From positions 992,001 through 1,056,000 of the forward strand of contig JADJEE010000002.1 in the NCBI GenBank assembly GCA_016709225.1: a stretch of 64,000 bases of DNA, written 5' to 3'. Position numbers and translations under genes: made by a program. Positions 1 to 9,504 of the stretch are shown one piece after another (position 1 is the first letter of the stretch; the number at the start of each line of letters is the position of its first letter). The notes beneath the pieces are model-generated. The model saw nothing but the letters and a program-made list of their open reading frames with translations. It ran no database searches and was not told the origin of the DNA. This DNA is from Deltaproteobacteria bacterium (GTDB lineage: Bacteria > Myxococcota_A > Polyangia > Nannocystales > Nannocystaceae).

Positions 1-51
1 CTTCAACAGTACGAGGAACATGTCGTCCTTCCTTTCCTTTGTCGTTGCTCG

Positions 52-127
52 TGGTCGGGGTCGTGGGATTCGAACCCACCGCCTCCGCGTCCCAAGCGCG
101 GCGTGCCACCAGCTGCACCTCACCCCG
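52..127 (-). tRNA. tRNA-Pro (anticodon UGG)
   Basis: A full 76-nt cloverleaf reads on the minus strand. The D stem is GTGC/GCAC, the anticodon stem CCGCG/CGCGG with loop CTTGGGA (anticodon TGG), the variable region 5 nt, and the T arm GTGGG-TTCGAAT-CCCAC. The acceptor pairs 6 of 7 positions, with a G-G mismatch at 7-66, and CCA is encoded. It delivers proline at CCN codons. It stands alone, about 70 nt beyond the stop codon of the SPFH gene. Confidence 0.95.
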
Positions 128-196
128 AAGGCGGCCGCGGCCATCTCGAGGCCGGGCCATCGCCGCCGCACGTCGGTGTGCGGCAGCGATCGTGCT

Positions 197-1285
197 TCAC
201 TCGCGTGCGCCGAGTCGCAGGACGTCCTGCAGGTCCTTCGGCGCGAGGACCACGGTCAGGTTCTCGATCCTGTCCGCGATCTCCTTCATGGCCTCGGTCT
301 CCTTGAGTCGCAGGAGCACCGGGTTGTTCTCCAGCAGGCGGGCCGTGTTGGCCAGCGACCGCGTCGCTGCGACCTCCTCGCGACGCAGGATGACCTGCGC
401 CGCCGCCCGCTTCTCGGCCTCGATCACCCGGTTCATCAGCTCACGCAGCTCACCGGGCAGCACCACATCCTTGATCTCGAGTCGTCGCAGCGCGACACCC
501 CACGCCTCGATGCGCGCGGTGACGGCCGCGGTCATGTCCCGCGCGACCTCCACCCGCCGCTCGAGCAAGCCATCGAGGGTGACCCCTGCGATCGCGGCGC
601 GGGCCGCCATCTGCACCTCGGCGTAGAGCGCCTCGCCGAGATCTGCGACCGTCTGCACCGTCGCGACCGGATCCACGACCGCGTACTTGAGCAGCAGCGT
701 CAGTCGCAGCGTGGCCTTGTCGGCCGAGATCAGGTCCTGCCCCGAGATCAGCAGCTGCTGCTCGCGGAGATCGATCCGCACGAAGTCGAGCTTGCGCTGA
801 AAGGTCGAGAGCCCGTGACGGCCGGCCCCCAAGGACTCGGCCAAGGCGCCGTCGACGTAGACCAGCACGCATTCGTGCGGCCGGACCACGAGATCGACGA
901 TGCGCTGCGACCCTGCGATCGCCCAGAACGACGACGGCACCGACGTGCGCAGCGGCTCGAGCGACGCGATCGCGATCGCGACCTCGCCCTCACCGTGCCA
1001 GACGATCCAGCGCCCGGCGTCGAGCACCCGCAGCGGCAGACCATCGCGCCGCACCAGCGCGACGGTCCCCTCGGCGACCTCGAGCACCTGCCCGAGGTCG
1101 GCGGTCAGCACCCGCTCGAGGTCGGGCGCCGACGCCGTGGCGATCTGCCGGGCATCGACCACCTCGACGGTGGTGCGTGCCGACCATCGCCACGACCAGT
1201 GACGACCGGGCAGGAGGATGCCGACGGTGCGGCCGTCGTTTCGCACGATCCCTCGCTTGGACTCCTGGATGATGATCGTCTTCAT
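197..1285 (-). CDS. SPFH/band 7 domain protein, slipin-like
   Basis: This 362-aa protein belongs to the stomatin/prohibitin/slipin superfamily, membrane-associated scaffolds that form large oligomers. The second half has the band 7 pattern: a duplex of VDLVVRPHE-type strands, a segment reading QDLISADKATLRLTL, and a long Ala/Arg/Glu-rich helix (about residues 260-350) typical of the family's coiled coil. The N-terminal 100 residues are a slipin-like lead-in without a clear transmembrane helix. The reading frame is open further upstream, but I chose the ATG at 1285 because AGGGAG lies 8 nt before it and homology-like sequence begins there. It is monocistronic. Its exact membrane role cannot be read from sequence. 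Confidence 0.85.
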   Translation of the reverse strand: MKTIIIQESKRGIVRNDGRTVGILLPGRHWSWRWSARTTVEVVDARQIATASAPDLERVLTADLGQVLEVAEGTVALVRRDGLPLRVLDAGRWIVWHGEGEVAIAIASLEPLRTSVPSSFWAIAGSQRIVDLVVRPHECVLVYVDGALAESLGAGRHGLSTFQRKLDFVRIDLREQQLLISGQDLISADKATLRLTLLLKYAVVDPVATVQTVADLGEALYAEVQMAARAAIAGVTLDGLLERRVEVARDMTAAVTARIEAWGVALRRLEIKDVVLPGELRELMNRVIEAEKRAAAQVILRREEVAATRSLANTARLLENNPVLLRLKETEAMKEIADRIENLTVVLAPKDLQDVLRLGARE

Positions 1286-1678
1286 GGTCGTTCTCCCTTC
1301 GAATCGATGGACATGGCGATGGCGGTGCTCTCGTTGGGGTCGCGAGGTTGGCGACGAGGGGCGGCGAGCCGAGGCGCTTTGGCGTCCGGGCCGGGGACCG
1401 CACGCGTCGGTGGTGAGACCGAAGACGCCGACGGCGACGCACCGGAGTGCGCCGGTCGAGCGAATGGTGGTGCACCGACGACGCGATCGAGGACGATCGC
1501 GAGGCGATTCGCTGCGCAGGGGACGTTCTTGGCCACCCTCACACCCATGCGGACCCATGTCGTGGTCCGCACGAAGTGTGATTCGGGCGCGCCGCCCCTC
1601 ATCTCTTTCTTCGCTTTCGTTGGATTCGGATTGCGAGAATCCGATTGCAGCCAGTTGCCAATCGCGCGGTCAGACCGC

Positions 1679-1770
1679 CCGATCGCCGGGATTCGAACCC
1701 GGAATCCTTCACACCCCCAACGTGTGGAACGACGCGGACCGACGGTGCCGTGGACCATCCACGGCATCGG
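1679..1770 (-). other. tRNA-like remnant (degenerate Pro-type)
   Basis: A perfect T arm (CCGGG-TTCGAAT-CCCGG) is followed upstream by a 5-bp anticodon stem (CACAC/GTGTG) whose loop GTTGGGG would give anticodon TGG. Five of seven acceptor pairs can form between 1764-1770 and 1679-1685. The D-arm region is about 37 nt instead of about 19 and holds an unrelated hairpin (CCGTGGA/TCCACGG). The variable region is 7 nt and CCA is not encoded. I read it as a decayed tRNA-Pro or tRNA-like element. The rest of the 1286-2150 intergenic stretch holds only this, a short hairpin near 1626-1650, and the 11-bp repeat at 1835. Confidence 0.4.
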
Positions 1771-1834
1771 GTTGCGGCGCCACTCGAGGCGTGAAATCTG
1801 AGAGTCGGCGCCGATTCGCCCCCCGCGTCCCGCT

Positions 1835-1878
1835 GGATGGGGGCCGGATGGGGGCCGGATCGGGGCCGGATCGGGGCC
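1835..1878. repeat. Four tandem 11-bp repeats
   Basis: The unit GGATGGGGGCC occurs twice, followed by two copies of the variant GGATCGGGGCC, all head to tail in the intergenic region. G-runs of four or five recur every 11 bp, so the strand could fold as a G-quadruplex. No gene covers it. Confidence 0.8.
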
Positions 1879-2150
1879 GTCGCTTCGCGGCCGTGCGTGG
1901 GCTCGAGAGCGCCGGCGTGCGGCGACCGACGACGATTCAGCGACGAATCACTCGGGCATCACACGCGCGACGTCTCAGCCGTCGGCACGACCGCACGACG
2001 GCTGCCTGGGCAGGCGGCGCGAGCGGGAATCGTGGGCGGGGCGAAACATCGTCGGTGAACTCCGGTGAACGTCGGTGGTGGGTTATGAAGCAGCCGGCAT
2101 GGACTGTCAAGCGCGTCGCGAACGAATTCTCGCGCGAGCATTCATCGCCG

Positions 2151-3617
2151 TCACCTCGGCGTCGGTGTCGCCGCGGCATCCATCGCAGGGAGCGCGAGGT
2201 AGAGAATCACGAAGTATCGCGGCTCCCCCTCCGAGCCCACGCCGCGCGTCACGGCGAGGGCGTACGCCGAGGGCGTCGCGTCGGGTGCGAGCGCATCGAG
2301 CAAGCGCGGGAGCTCCTGGTCGCTCCACGCGATGCGAAACCATCGCTTCGTCGGGGTCCATCGGCCGGCCTGCTGGGCGGTGAGCTCCGCGATCGCGGCG
2401 TCGGCCTCGAGGGAATGCGGCCCGGCGGCCCAGCCCTCGACGAGCGTGGCGAGTGGCGCGTCGTCCAGCGCATCGTGGGTCATGGCCGGCCAGCGCGCGA
2501 GGATTGCCTGCTCGATCTCGGCGCGGGCCTGCGCGGGCGTGCGCGACGCGAACGTGCGCGCGAATCGAATGCTGGTGCGATCGGGATCACGTCGCAGCTG
2601 CGCGACGTGCCAGTCGGGCCGCGCGAGCGACTCGAACGCCAGCGGGCTGTCGAGCAAGCCTGCGAAGCGCTCGCGATCGCTGCCGCCCGAGGGCCACTCG
2701 ATGCACTGCTGCGTGAGCGTGACCGGTTGCCCACCGACGCTGCTCGCGAGCTGGGAGCAAGGCGGCGCGAGCTCGTCACCGAAGTGCAGCGGCGTGGTGC
2801 CCCACGTCGCGCGCAGCGACGACAGCGCGGTCACGAGGTCGTCGCCATCGGTGCCGGGCCACGCCGGCGCATCACCCAGCCGCAGTACGCCGAACAGCTC
2901 GACGCGATCGGCGTAGCGGCCATGGCTGACCCGCTCGGCGGCCGTGGTGCCGAGAATGCCGACCACGGTGCCGTCGAAGCCACCCTCGCGCGCGACCACC
3001 CATGCTCCGGCGACCGACTCGGCCGCGAGGCGCTCGACGCCGGCGGCGCTCACCACCAGCGCCGCCGGCACGAAGCCCGACACCGGCGGCGCGAGGGCAA
3101 AGCCCAGGCGCTGCGCGCCGCGACGCGGCACCGGCTGCGTGAGCACGAAGAAGCCCCGTGCGAACACCAACGCGGTGCTGCCATCGTCGGCCGCCGCGAC
3201 ACCGACGCGCAGGGGCCCCTGGCCCGGCACCGCCGCGAGGATCTCGATCGCCGCGCCGGCATGCAGCGGCTCGCGCAACACCATTGCGTGCACCGGCACG
3301 AACGGCGAGCCGAGGCGCCGCGCACGGGCCACCAGCTCCGCGCGCGACGCGGTCGGGCGGGTGAGTTCGGCCGCGGCGACCTGCGAGAGCCGCCGATCGA
3401 GCAGCACCACGCCCATCGTGCCGGCCTCGGCGACGCCCTCGCGCTGCAGCGTGGTGAAGCGCTGCGCGACCGCGGCCGGCGGCGCCTCCCAGATCGCAGT
3501 GTCGTAGTCCGCGGACTCGGACACGCGGTCGCTCGCGGCCGGCGCAGCAACCTCGGCGCGCGGACGGCAGCCGAACAACAGCACCCACCCCACCGCGAAT
3601 GACCGGCCGATGCGCAT
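2151..3617 (-). CDS. Putative lipoprotein, unknown function
   Basis: This is a 488-aa protein with a lipoprotein signal (hydrophobic FAVGWVLLFGC, Cys at residue 17), so it is probably anchored in the cell envelope. I recognise no catalytic motif or named domain. The body is Ala/Arg-rich with two internal Cys (near PCSQL and QCIEW). The start at 3617 sets the signal peptide directly at the N terminus. An ATG 15 nt upstream (3632) is also possible. It lies 34 nt downstream of the metzincin-like gene on the same strand, so the two may be cotranscribed. Confidence 0.7.
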   Translation of the reverse strand: MRIGRSFAVGWVLLFGCRPRAEVAAPAASDRVSESADYDTAIWEAPPAAVAQRFTTLQREGVAEAGTMGVVLLDRRLSQVAAAELTRPTASRAELVARARRLGSPFVPVHAMVLREPLHAGAAIEILAAVPGQGPLRVGVAAADDGSTALVFARGFFVLTQPVPRRGAQRLGFALAPPVSGFVPAALVVSAAGVERLAAESVAGAWVVAREGGFDGTVVGILGTTAAERVSHGRYADRVELFGVLRLGDAPAWPGTDGDDLVTALSSLRATWGTTPLHFGDELAPPCSQLASSVGGQPVTLTQQCIEWPSGGSDRERFAGLLDSPLAFESLARPDWHVAQLRRDPDRTSIRFARTFASRTPAQARAEIEQAILARWPAMTHDALDDAPLATLVEGWAAGPHSLEADAAIAELTAQQAGRWTPTKRWFRIAWSDQELPRLLDALAPDATPSAYALAVTRGVGSEGEPRYFVILYLALPAMDAAATPTPR

Positions 3618-3651
3618 CGTGGGGCGCAGCATACTGCAGCCCGGACGCGCG

Positions 3652-5304
3652 TCAGGGCGCGTCGCGCCGGACCGCACGCAGCTGGTGCCGCTCGCGGATC
3701 GCCGCGCGATCGATCGGCAGGCGCTGGCCTTCCTCGACGCGGTGCAGCGCCGTGACGCCCGCGAAGTCCTGCGGCAACGGCATGACGATCTGTCGATCGA
3801 GGCTGTCGGGCAGCGTGCGGACGAGCGCGGGCATCCGCACGCTGCGGCCGTCGTGGTAGGCGAGATCGATCGCGAGCTCGCCGGGCACCGCGCGCCCGAG
3901 CCCGCCGGGCACCGTGATCCAGTCCTCGCTGCCGTGCGCGCCGATCGTACCGACCAGCAGCGACCCCGAGTACGGATCATCGCCCGCCGGCGCACCGCCG
4001 CCGGGATAGCCGGAATCCCAGGTCGACAGCGTCTCGACGAACGGCTGCACCTTGTTCCAACCCCAGGTGCCGACCCACACCGGGTGGCAGTACGTCATGT
4101 AGTCCTTGTTCACCGTCGGGTGGCGCAGATCGAAATCCACCACGCCGAAGCCCCACTCGCCGACCACCCCGCCCTCGTTGGGGTAGCTCGGGTCGGGTCC
4201 GCCCTCTTCGCCGTTGCAGTACACGTGGTACCGGCCCTGCGTGTGGCCGACCTCGTGCACGAAGGTCTCCGCCGACCAGTCGGGGTCGAGCGACAACCCC
4301 GACGAGACCCGCTGGTACGCGAGGTCCATCGTCGGATCGGAGGGGATGCCGAATGCCTGCCCGCCCGCGTCGCCGAGTCCGCCGGAGCACACGTCGACGA
4401 GCCCGTAGTAGTACATCTCGGGCGGCGCGTTCTCCTCGAATCGAAGGTCGCTGAGGTACGAATTGAGCTGTCCGAAGTTCGACAGCGGGGTGTTCCAGTC
4501 GACCGGCTCGTGCAGCGTGAACTCGAGGCGATCGATGGGATTCATCATGAAGATGAGATCCTGGAACAGCTGCATCGTCGTCTCCGAGGTGTCGGGCTCG
4601 GTGACGCAGCTGCCACCATCGTCGTAGTTGAACGGCACCAGCGTGACCTTGATCAGCTGGTAGCTGTCTTCGATGCCCACCAACACCGGCGCGCCTTCGA
4701 CCTCCGGGAAGTAGGGCGGGCTCTCGGGCGCGCCCTCGGCATAGGCGGGATCGTGTTCGTACAGCTCGATGGCGTAGCTCAGCCCCGGTACCGCGCGCTC
4801 GGCCTCGATGCCCCAGAAGAACACCCGCGCGAGATCACCGATGAAGGCGTCGCCGTCGACCAGCTTGGTCTGCACGATGCGCTCGGTGGTGCCGTCGGGC
4901 CACGAGAGCAGCAGGTGCGCCTCGATCTCGCGCGGCTCGAAGTCGGGCTCGAGCGTCCAGAACGCGCGGATCAACGTCACGCGGTTCTTCAGCAGTCGCG
5001 CGAGTCGGTCGGCCGGCCCGACCCACGCGCCGTCCTGTCCGATCGGCACGCCCACGCCCTGGTTGGCCTCGACCCAGTCGATGTGGATGCCCCGGGCGGG
5101 GATCATCGCGGGCGTCGGCGCACCGGTGGTGCTGCCCTCGGCCCCGGTGCCGTCGACCGCCCCGGTGGAGTCGGCCGCGGAGGTCGATGGGGTCGCGCCG
5201 TCATCACCGGTGGTGCCGCTGGGCTGCGCGTCACCGGTCTCACCGCATGCCGAGAGCAGCAGGGACGCGACCACGGGGGAGAGCAGGCGCTGGATCGGAG
5301 CCAT
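3652..5304 (-). CDS. Metzincin-like zinc metalloprotease, lipoprotein
   Basis: This 550-aa exported protein has a lipobox (LLLSAC), a Thr/Ser/Gly/Ala-rich linker to about residue 65, and a large domain with the complete metzincin zinc site HEVGHTQGRYH near residue 350 (HExxHxxGxxH; three His ligands and the general-base Glu). This predicts a secreted or surface endopeptidase. No Met-turn was assigned with confidence. Several Cys (for example GGSCVTE, DVCSGG, YCNGEE) could form disulfides. It is followed by a lipoprotein gene on the same strand. The peptidase call rests on the motif; substrate and exact family are unknown. Confidence 0.8.
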   Translation of the reverse strand: MAPIQRLLSPVVASLLLSACGETGDAQPSGTTGDDGATPSTSAADSTGAVDGTGAEGSTTGAPTPAMIPARGIHIDWVEANQGVGVPIGQDGAWVGPADRLARLLKNRVTLIRAFWTLEPDFEPREIEAHLLLSWPDGTTERIVQTKLVDGDAFIGDLARVFFWGIEAERAVPGLSYAIELYEHDPAYAEGAPESPPYFPEVEGAPVLVGIEDSYQLIKVTLVPFNYDDGGSCVTEPDTSETTMQLFQDLIFMMNPIDRLEFTLHEPVDWNTPLSNFGQLNSYLSDLRFEENAPPEMYYYGLVDVCSGGLGDAGGQAFGIPSDPTMDLAYQRVSSGLSLDPDWSAETFVHEVGHTQGRYHVYCNGEEGGPDPSYPNEGGVVGEWGFGVVDFDLRHPTVNKDYMTYCHPVWVGTWGWNKVQPFVETLSTWDSGYPGGGAPAGDDPYSGSLLVGTIGAHGSEDWITVPGGLGRAVPGELAIDLAYHDGRSVRMPALVRTLPDSLDRQIVMPLPQDFAGVTALHRVEEGQRLPIDRAAIRERHQLRAVRRDAP

Positions 5305-5380
5305 GTGTGGACGCTAGCAAATGCGCGCTCGGAACGGGTGAGCCTCGCACGAGCCTCATCGGCGCAGATCTGGCAGCGCG

Positions 5381-5980
5381 TCATGGCGCGTGCGACGGGA
5401 CCAGGCCGCGACCGGCGGGCTCGCCGGCCGGCGCCGCCGCTGCCAACGCGCCGTCCAGCCGACGCAGCAGCTCGGTACCGCGACGGTCGGGCATGACATC
5501 GGCGTCGGCGAGCGCGCGCAGGATCTCCCGCGCTCGCCCGCGCTGGTAGGGATCGGCGGCCAGCGCCTCGGCGAGCGCGAGCCGGTCGCGCGGATCGTCG
5601 TAGCCCATCGCGACGCGATAGGTGAGCACCAGCTGAGCCCAGGCGAGGTTCATGCCCACGCGCTCCGCGATCGTCATCTTGCGCGGACGCACCGCGAACA
5701 CGCGGCCGTGGCTGCGCACCACCGCCAGCGCCGCGACCTTCTGCAGGCTGAACGCGATGTCCTCGAGTCGCGAGGCCGGCAGCGCCGCGGTGACGTAGTC
5801 GTCGTTCATGGCGGTGTCGACCGCGTCGACGTAGTCGCCGCGCTCGAGCGCATCGGTCGCCATCTCGAGCTCCATGCTCCCGTCCCACACGCACGCCTGC
5901 GCCGGCGCGCCGTGGCCGATCAGCGCCGCCGCGATGCCGAGGGAGAACACCCGCCCGAGTCGTGATCGCTGCGTCGCCAT
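5381..5980 (-). CDS. Exported protein of unknown function
   Basis: This is a 199-aa protein with an N-terminal signal peptide (RLGRVFSLGIAAALIGHGAPAQA, cleavage near AQA-C). The mature part is helical with repeated Ala/Leu/Asp-rich stretches that look like TPR-type helices (LERGDYVDAVD, LEDIAFSLQKVAAL, RDRLALAEALA). No enzyme motif is visible. An alternative ATG lies 21 nt upstream at 6001. It is transcribed away from the FG-GAP lipoprotein gene, sharing a 135-nt divergent promoter region. Confidence 0.65.
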   Translation of the reverse strand: MATQRSRLGRVFSLGIAAALIGHGAPAQACVWDGSMELEMATDALERGDYVDAVDTAMNDDYVTAALPASRLEDIAFSLQKVAALAVVRSHGRVFAVRPRKMTIAERVGMNLAWAQLVLTYRVAMGYDDPRDRLALAEALAADPYQRGRAREILRALADADVMPDRRGTELLRRLDGALAAAAPAGEPAGRGLVPSHAP

Positions 5981-6115
5981 GGCGTCATCGAGGGGTAGCA
6001 TGTCCGGGCCGACGGCGCCGCTCGCCCGCGGCCGATGCGACGCACCGTCGGCGTCGGGCGGTACGCCGCGGTGGGCGACGCCCCAGGGGTGGCGGCGATC
6101 CGATGCTGGGGTACG

Positions 6116-7507
6116 ATGTTCTCCATGACTTGCGCTGCCCCCAGCCCCTCGACACCGTCGTTCCTCCAGCACCGCCGCGATGCCGCTCGCACGGTGCGAA
6201 GGGCGGCGCTCTGGCTCGGGGCCCTGGCCTGCGGCGGCTGCTTCGACCCCTCGCACACCGAGCAGAGCGGTGGCACCGACGGCAGCGGCAGCACGTCGAG
6301 CGGCACCGCGACCACGGCGTCCACCACCGCCACCACGACCGCGAGCACCACGACCGCGAGCGCCACGGGCACGGTCGACGACTCGAGCGCAACCATGTCC
6401 AGCATGACGATGGGCGACTCGACCGACACCGCGAGCGACTCGTCGTCGAGCGGCGGCGAGGTCTCCGATTGCCCCGGCGGCGCGCCCACGGTGGGCGATG
6501 CGCCTTACCAGGTCAACATGCTGCTGGCGGGGCACGACGCCAACGATGTCGACGTCGGCGACATCGACGGCGACGGCCACCTCGACCTCGTGGTGCTCTC
6601 GCGGGCCGGCGGTGCGGTCGAGACCTTCTTCGGCGACGGCACCGGCGTCATCGCCAGCGACGGCATCACGCCGCTGCAGATGAACGGCTTCCCCGACACC
6701 GTGCGGCTGGCGGCGATCGCCGACGACACCCTGGATCTGTTCGTGCACATGGAGGGCCCGGTCGAGCTATGGGTCGTGCGCGGCGACGGGGCCGGCAATT
6801 GGCCCACCCCGCAGGTGTTCGACTTCACCTACGTGCGCGCGATCGACATCGCCGATCTGAACGGCGACGACGTCCGCGATCTCGCCTACGTCGGCGCCTC
6901 CGACCTCGAGATCCGCCTGGGCCAGCCCACCGAGACCTTCGGCACCGCGTCGCACTACGGCACCAACACCGGCAGCGCCGTGCGGGCCGCCGACGTCACC
7001 GGCGACGGCGTGCCCGACGTCGTCACCGCCGACTACGGCTCGACCGAGCTGCTGGTCTACGGCGGGGTCGGCGACGGCACGTTCACCGCGCTGCCGACCA
7101 TCGTGACGGGCTCGGCGATCTCGGGCGCGGACGTGGGCCTGCTCGACGACGACGAGCTGCTCGATCTGGTGCTGACGACCTCCGACGATCTGCGCATCTT
7201 CTACGGTGAGGCCGCGGGTGGCATCTCGACCACGCCAGGCACGGTCATCGACGATGCACTCACGCGGGTGCGTGTGGCCGACATCGATGACGACGGCGAC
7301 GACGACCTGCTGACCCGCGACGGCAACGCGATCGAGATCCGCTTCTCCAACGGCGACACCACGTTCTCCGATCCCGTGGCCTTCGCCTGCCCGATGCCGG
7401 TGTTCTCGATGGTGGCCGGCGACTTCAACGAGGACTGCGTACCCGACCTCGTGGCGCCGATGGGCTCCGACCAGAGCCTCTGCCTGCTGATGTCCGATCG
7501 GGGCTGA
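6116..7507 (+). CDS. FG-GAP/VCBS repeat lipoprotein
   Basis: A 463-aa lipoprotein: a lipobox (LGALACGGC) is followed by a Thr/Ser/Gly-rich linker of about 80 residues and then a series of calcium-binding-type repeats. These are visible as DVGDIDGDGHLDLVV, DIADLNGDDVRDLAY, DVTGDGVPDVV, DIDDDGDDDLL and DFNEDCVPDLV, spaced roughly 50 residues apart. Such repeats build integrin-like beta-propellers on the cell surface. The ATG at 6116 was chosen for the GGGG just upstream; the ATG at 6125 is an alternative. Ligand or partner is unknown. Confidence 0.85.
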   Translation: MFSMTCAAPSPSTPSFLQHRRDAARTVRRAALWLGALACGGCFDPSHTEQSGGTDGSGSTSSGTATTASTTATTTASTTTASATGTVDDSSATMSSMTMGDSTDTASDSSSSGGEVSDCPGGAPTVGDAPYQVNMLLAGHDANDVDVGDIDGDGHLDLVVLSRAGGAVETFFGDGTGVIASDGITPLQMNGFPDTVRLAAIADDTLDLFVHMEGPVELWVVRGDGAGNWPTPQVFDFTYVRAIDIADLNGDDVRDLAYVGASDLEIRLGQPTETFGTASHYGTNTGSAVRAADVTGDGVPDVVTADYGSTELLVYGGVGDGTFTALPTIVTGSAISGADVGLLDDDELLDLVLTTSDDLRIFYGEAAGGISTTPGTVIDDALTRVRVADIDDDGDDDLLTRDGNAIEIRFSNGDTTFSDPVAFACPMPVFSMVAGDFNEDCVPDLVAPMGSDQSLCLLMSDRG

Positions 7508-7593
7508 TCGCGGGCGCGCAGATCCTGCGACGACATCGCCGTCGCGGACTTTGCGTTGGCCCCCCGCGCGGGGCGACGGCAGTCTTCCCGTCG

Positions 7594-8556
7594 ATGCGGG
7601 TGCTCGTGGTCTACGGGAGCAAGCGGGGCGGCACCGAGGGGCTGGCCCGTCAGGTCGCGACGACGCTGACGTCGTGCGGCCATGCGGTCGAGCTGCGCTC
7701 GGCGGCCACCGCCGTCGAGCTGGCGGACTTCGACGCGGTGGTGATCGGCGGCGCGTTGTATGCGGGGCTCTGGCACCGCGCCGCGCGTCGCTTCGCGCGA
7801 CGACACATCGACGCCCTGCTGCAGCTGCCGGTGTGGCTGTTCTCGAGCGGGCCGCTCGACGACTCGGCCAGCCAGCGCGAGCTACCGCCGACCCCAGCGG
7901 TCGCACGCATCCAGCGACGACTCGACGCCCGCGGCCACGCGACGTTCGGTGGCCGGCTCGCGCGCGACGCCCACGGCCTCATCGCGCACGCGATGGCCGA
8001 GGGCGGCAAGTCCGGTGACTTCCGCGACATGCAGGCGGTCGACGCGTGGGCGCGGCGGATCGCCGACGCGCTCGCGCGGGCGCCCGTGACCTCGGGCCAC
8101 GCGCCGCTGGTCCGCGATCGCACGCTGCGTACCGCCCTGCAGGCGGTGGCGTGGTTCGTCGCCGTCACCGCGATGATCGGCGGACTGCAGCTGCTGCTGC
8201 ACCCGCACGGCGGCGCCCAGGGCCTGACGCCCGCGCTGCTCGCCCACTCGCCGTTTCGCACGTTTGTCGTGCCGGGCGTGCTGCTGCTCGGGGTGGTCGG
8301 GCTCGGCAACGCCGCGGCCGCGTGGCTGGTCGCGGCGCGCCATCGCCTCGCGTCGACCACGGCATTCGTCGCCGGTGGTGCGACCGCGGTGTGGATCGCC
8401 GTGGAGTACCTGCTGATCCAGAGCTTCAGCTGGTTGCAGGTGGTGTACCTCTTGCTCGGCCTCGCGACCCAGCTGCTCGCGATCGCATGGGCGAGGCGCC
8501 GCCTCGCGATCGAGCGGCGACGGACAGCCGCGCCGCGTCTGGCGGCAGCGCGCTAG
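7594..8556 (+). CDS. Flavodoxin-domain protein with C-terminal membrane region
   Basis: A 320-aa protein. Residues 1-160 form a flavodoxin-like FMN domain: MRVLVVYGSKRGGTEGLA gives the phosphate-binding loop, and DAVVIGGALYAG and WLFSSGPL are typical later strands, resembling the HemG/FldA_5 type. Residues 175-310 contain about four hydrophobic helices, so the flavodoxin part would face the cytoplasm on a membrane anchor. A role as a membrane-bound electron carrier is inferred. It converges on the next gene with only 3 nt between the stop codons. Confidence 0.8.
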   Translation: MRVLVVYGSKRGGTEGLARQVATTLTSCGHAVELRSAATAVELADFDAVVIGGALYAGLWHRAARRFARRHIDALLQLPVWLFSSGPLDDSASQRELPPTPAVARIQRRLDARGHATFGGRLARDAHGLIAHAMAEGGKSGDFRDMQAVDAWARRIADALARAPVTSGHAPLVRDRTLRTALQAVAWFVAVTAMIGGLQLLLHPHGGAQGLTPALLAHSPFRTFVVPGVLLLGVVGLGNAAAAWLVAARHRLASTTAFVAGGATAVWIAVEYLLIQSFSWLQVVYLLLGLATQLLAIAWARRRLAIERRRTAAPRLAAAR

Positions 8557-8559
8557 GTA

Positions 8560-9441
8560 CTAGTCCCACCAGAACGACCACGAGGTCGCGCCCACCAGTG
8601 TCTCGGCCAAGGCCTCGATGCTGCCCTCGCCCTGGTAGACGCAGTCGGAGCACACCGCCATGTGCTCGGCGGCAATGCGGCACGCGTGCTCGAAGTTCGT
8701 GGGCGGTCGCGTGACCGCCAGCTGCAGGGTGTCGAAGCCGATGCCGACCACGTACGCGCCGAAGCGGTCCTCCCACGTGCGCAGCACCGCCGCGAGTTGG
8801 CCCATGTCGCTGTAGTGATTGGTCGGGCCGGTCCACTGCAGCACCGCGACCGCGTCGGCCGGGCGCGTCACGCCGACCACGCCAAGCCGCCCCTGGGCAG
8901 CACCGACGCTCAGCACGAACGCGGCATCGTCGGGGGCCTGCGCGGTGGCGGGCGCGAGCCCTGGGAAGCGGCGATCGAACGGCGCGAGCACGGCCAACGC
9001 ATCGTCGGACTCGCCCTGGCTCGGCACCATCGCAGCCCACCATGCGGACAGCACCGCGGCGGCGTCGTGGTCGGCGGGATCGGTCCCGGCGTCGAAGCCG
9101 ATCTCGCCGGCGAACCACGGCCGGTCCTCGGTGCGGCGCAGCATCTCGAACACCAACGGCCACAGGCCGTGGCCCGCGAAGCCCTCGGCAATGTGCTGCC
9201 ATCGTCGCGCGAGGCTCGGCGACGGCACGGCCTCGATCTGCGCCACGATGTCGGCGTCGCCGCGCAGCCGCGCCGCGCGACAGGTCGCGAGCCCGAGCTG
9301 CGTGAGCGCCGAGGGCTCGAGGGTGGCGGGGTCTCCGGCTCGATCGGCGCGTCGCTGCATCACCCAGGACGCTATCGCAGGCGCGCGCGCATCGCGACGG
9401 CTCTGCCCGTGGATTCGCACCAGGTCGCGCGCGAGTTCCAA
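8560..9441 (-). CDS. DUF4253 domain protein
   Basis: A 293-aa cytosolic-looking protein. The last 100 residues match the DUF4253 pattern: an LAAVLRTWEDRFGA segment, VGIGFDTLQLAVTRPP, conserved Cys in MAVCSDCVYQG, and a Trp-rich end WSFWW. The first 190 residues are helical and unassigned. Function of the family is unknown. It is convergent with the flavodoxin gene and transcribed away from the 9505 gene. Confidence 0.75.
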   Translation of the reverse strand: MELARDLVRIHGQSRRDARAPAIASWVMQRRADRAGDPATLEPSALTQLGLATCRAARLRGDADIVAQIEAVPSPSLARRWQHIAEGFAGHGLWPLVFEMLRRTEDRPWFAGEIGFDAGTDPADHDAAAVLSAWWAAMVPSQGESDDALAVLAPFDRRFPGLAPATAQAPDDAAFVLSVGAAQGRLGVVGVTRPADAVAVLQWTGPTNHYSDMGQLAAVLRTWEDRFGAYVVGIGFDTLQLAVTRPPTNFEHACRIAAEHMAVCSDCVYQGEGSIEALAETLVGATSWSFWWD

Positions 9442-9504
9442 CGGCCACGCCGCGAGAAAACCTGATCGGTTCCGAGCGCTGCGACGTAGTACGCCCGGGG
9501 TCCC

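Noticed and set aside
8553..8565. CTAG-GTA-CTAG between two convergent genes as an excision footprint of the MITE at 51594
   Set aside because: Only three bases lie between the CTAGs; both stop codons explain TAG here, and the match is too short to support.
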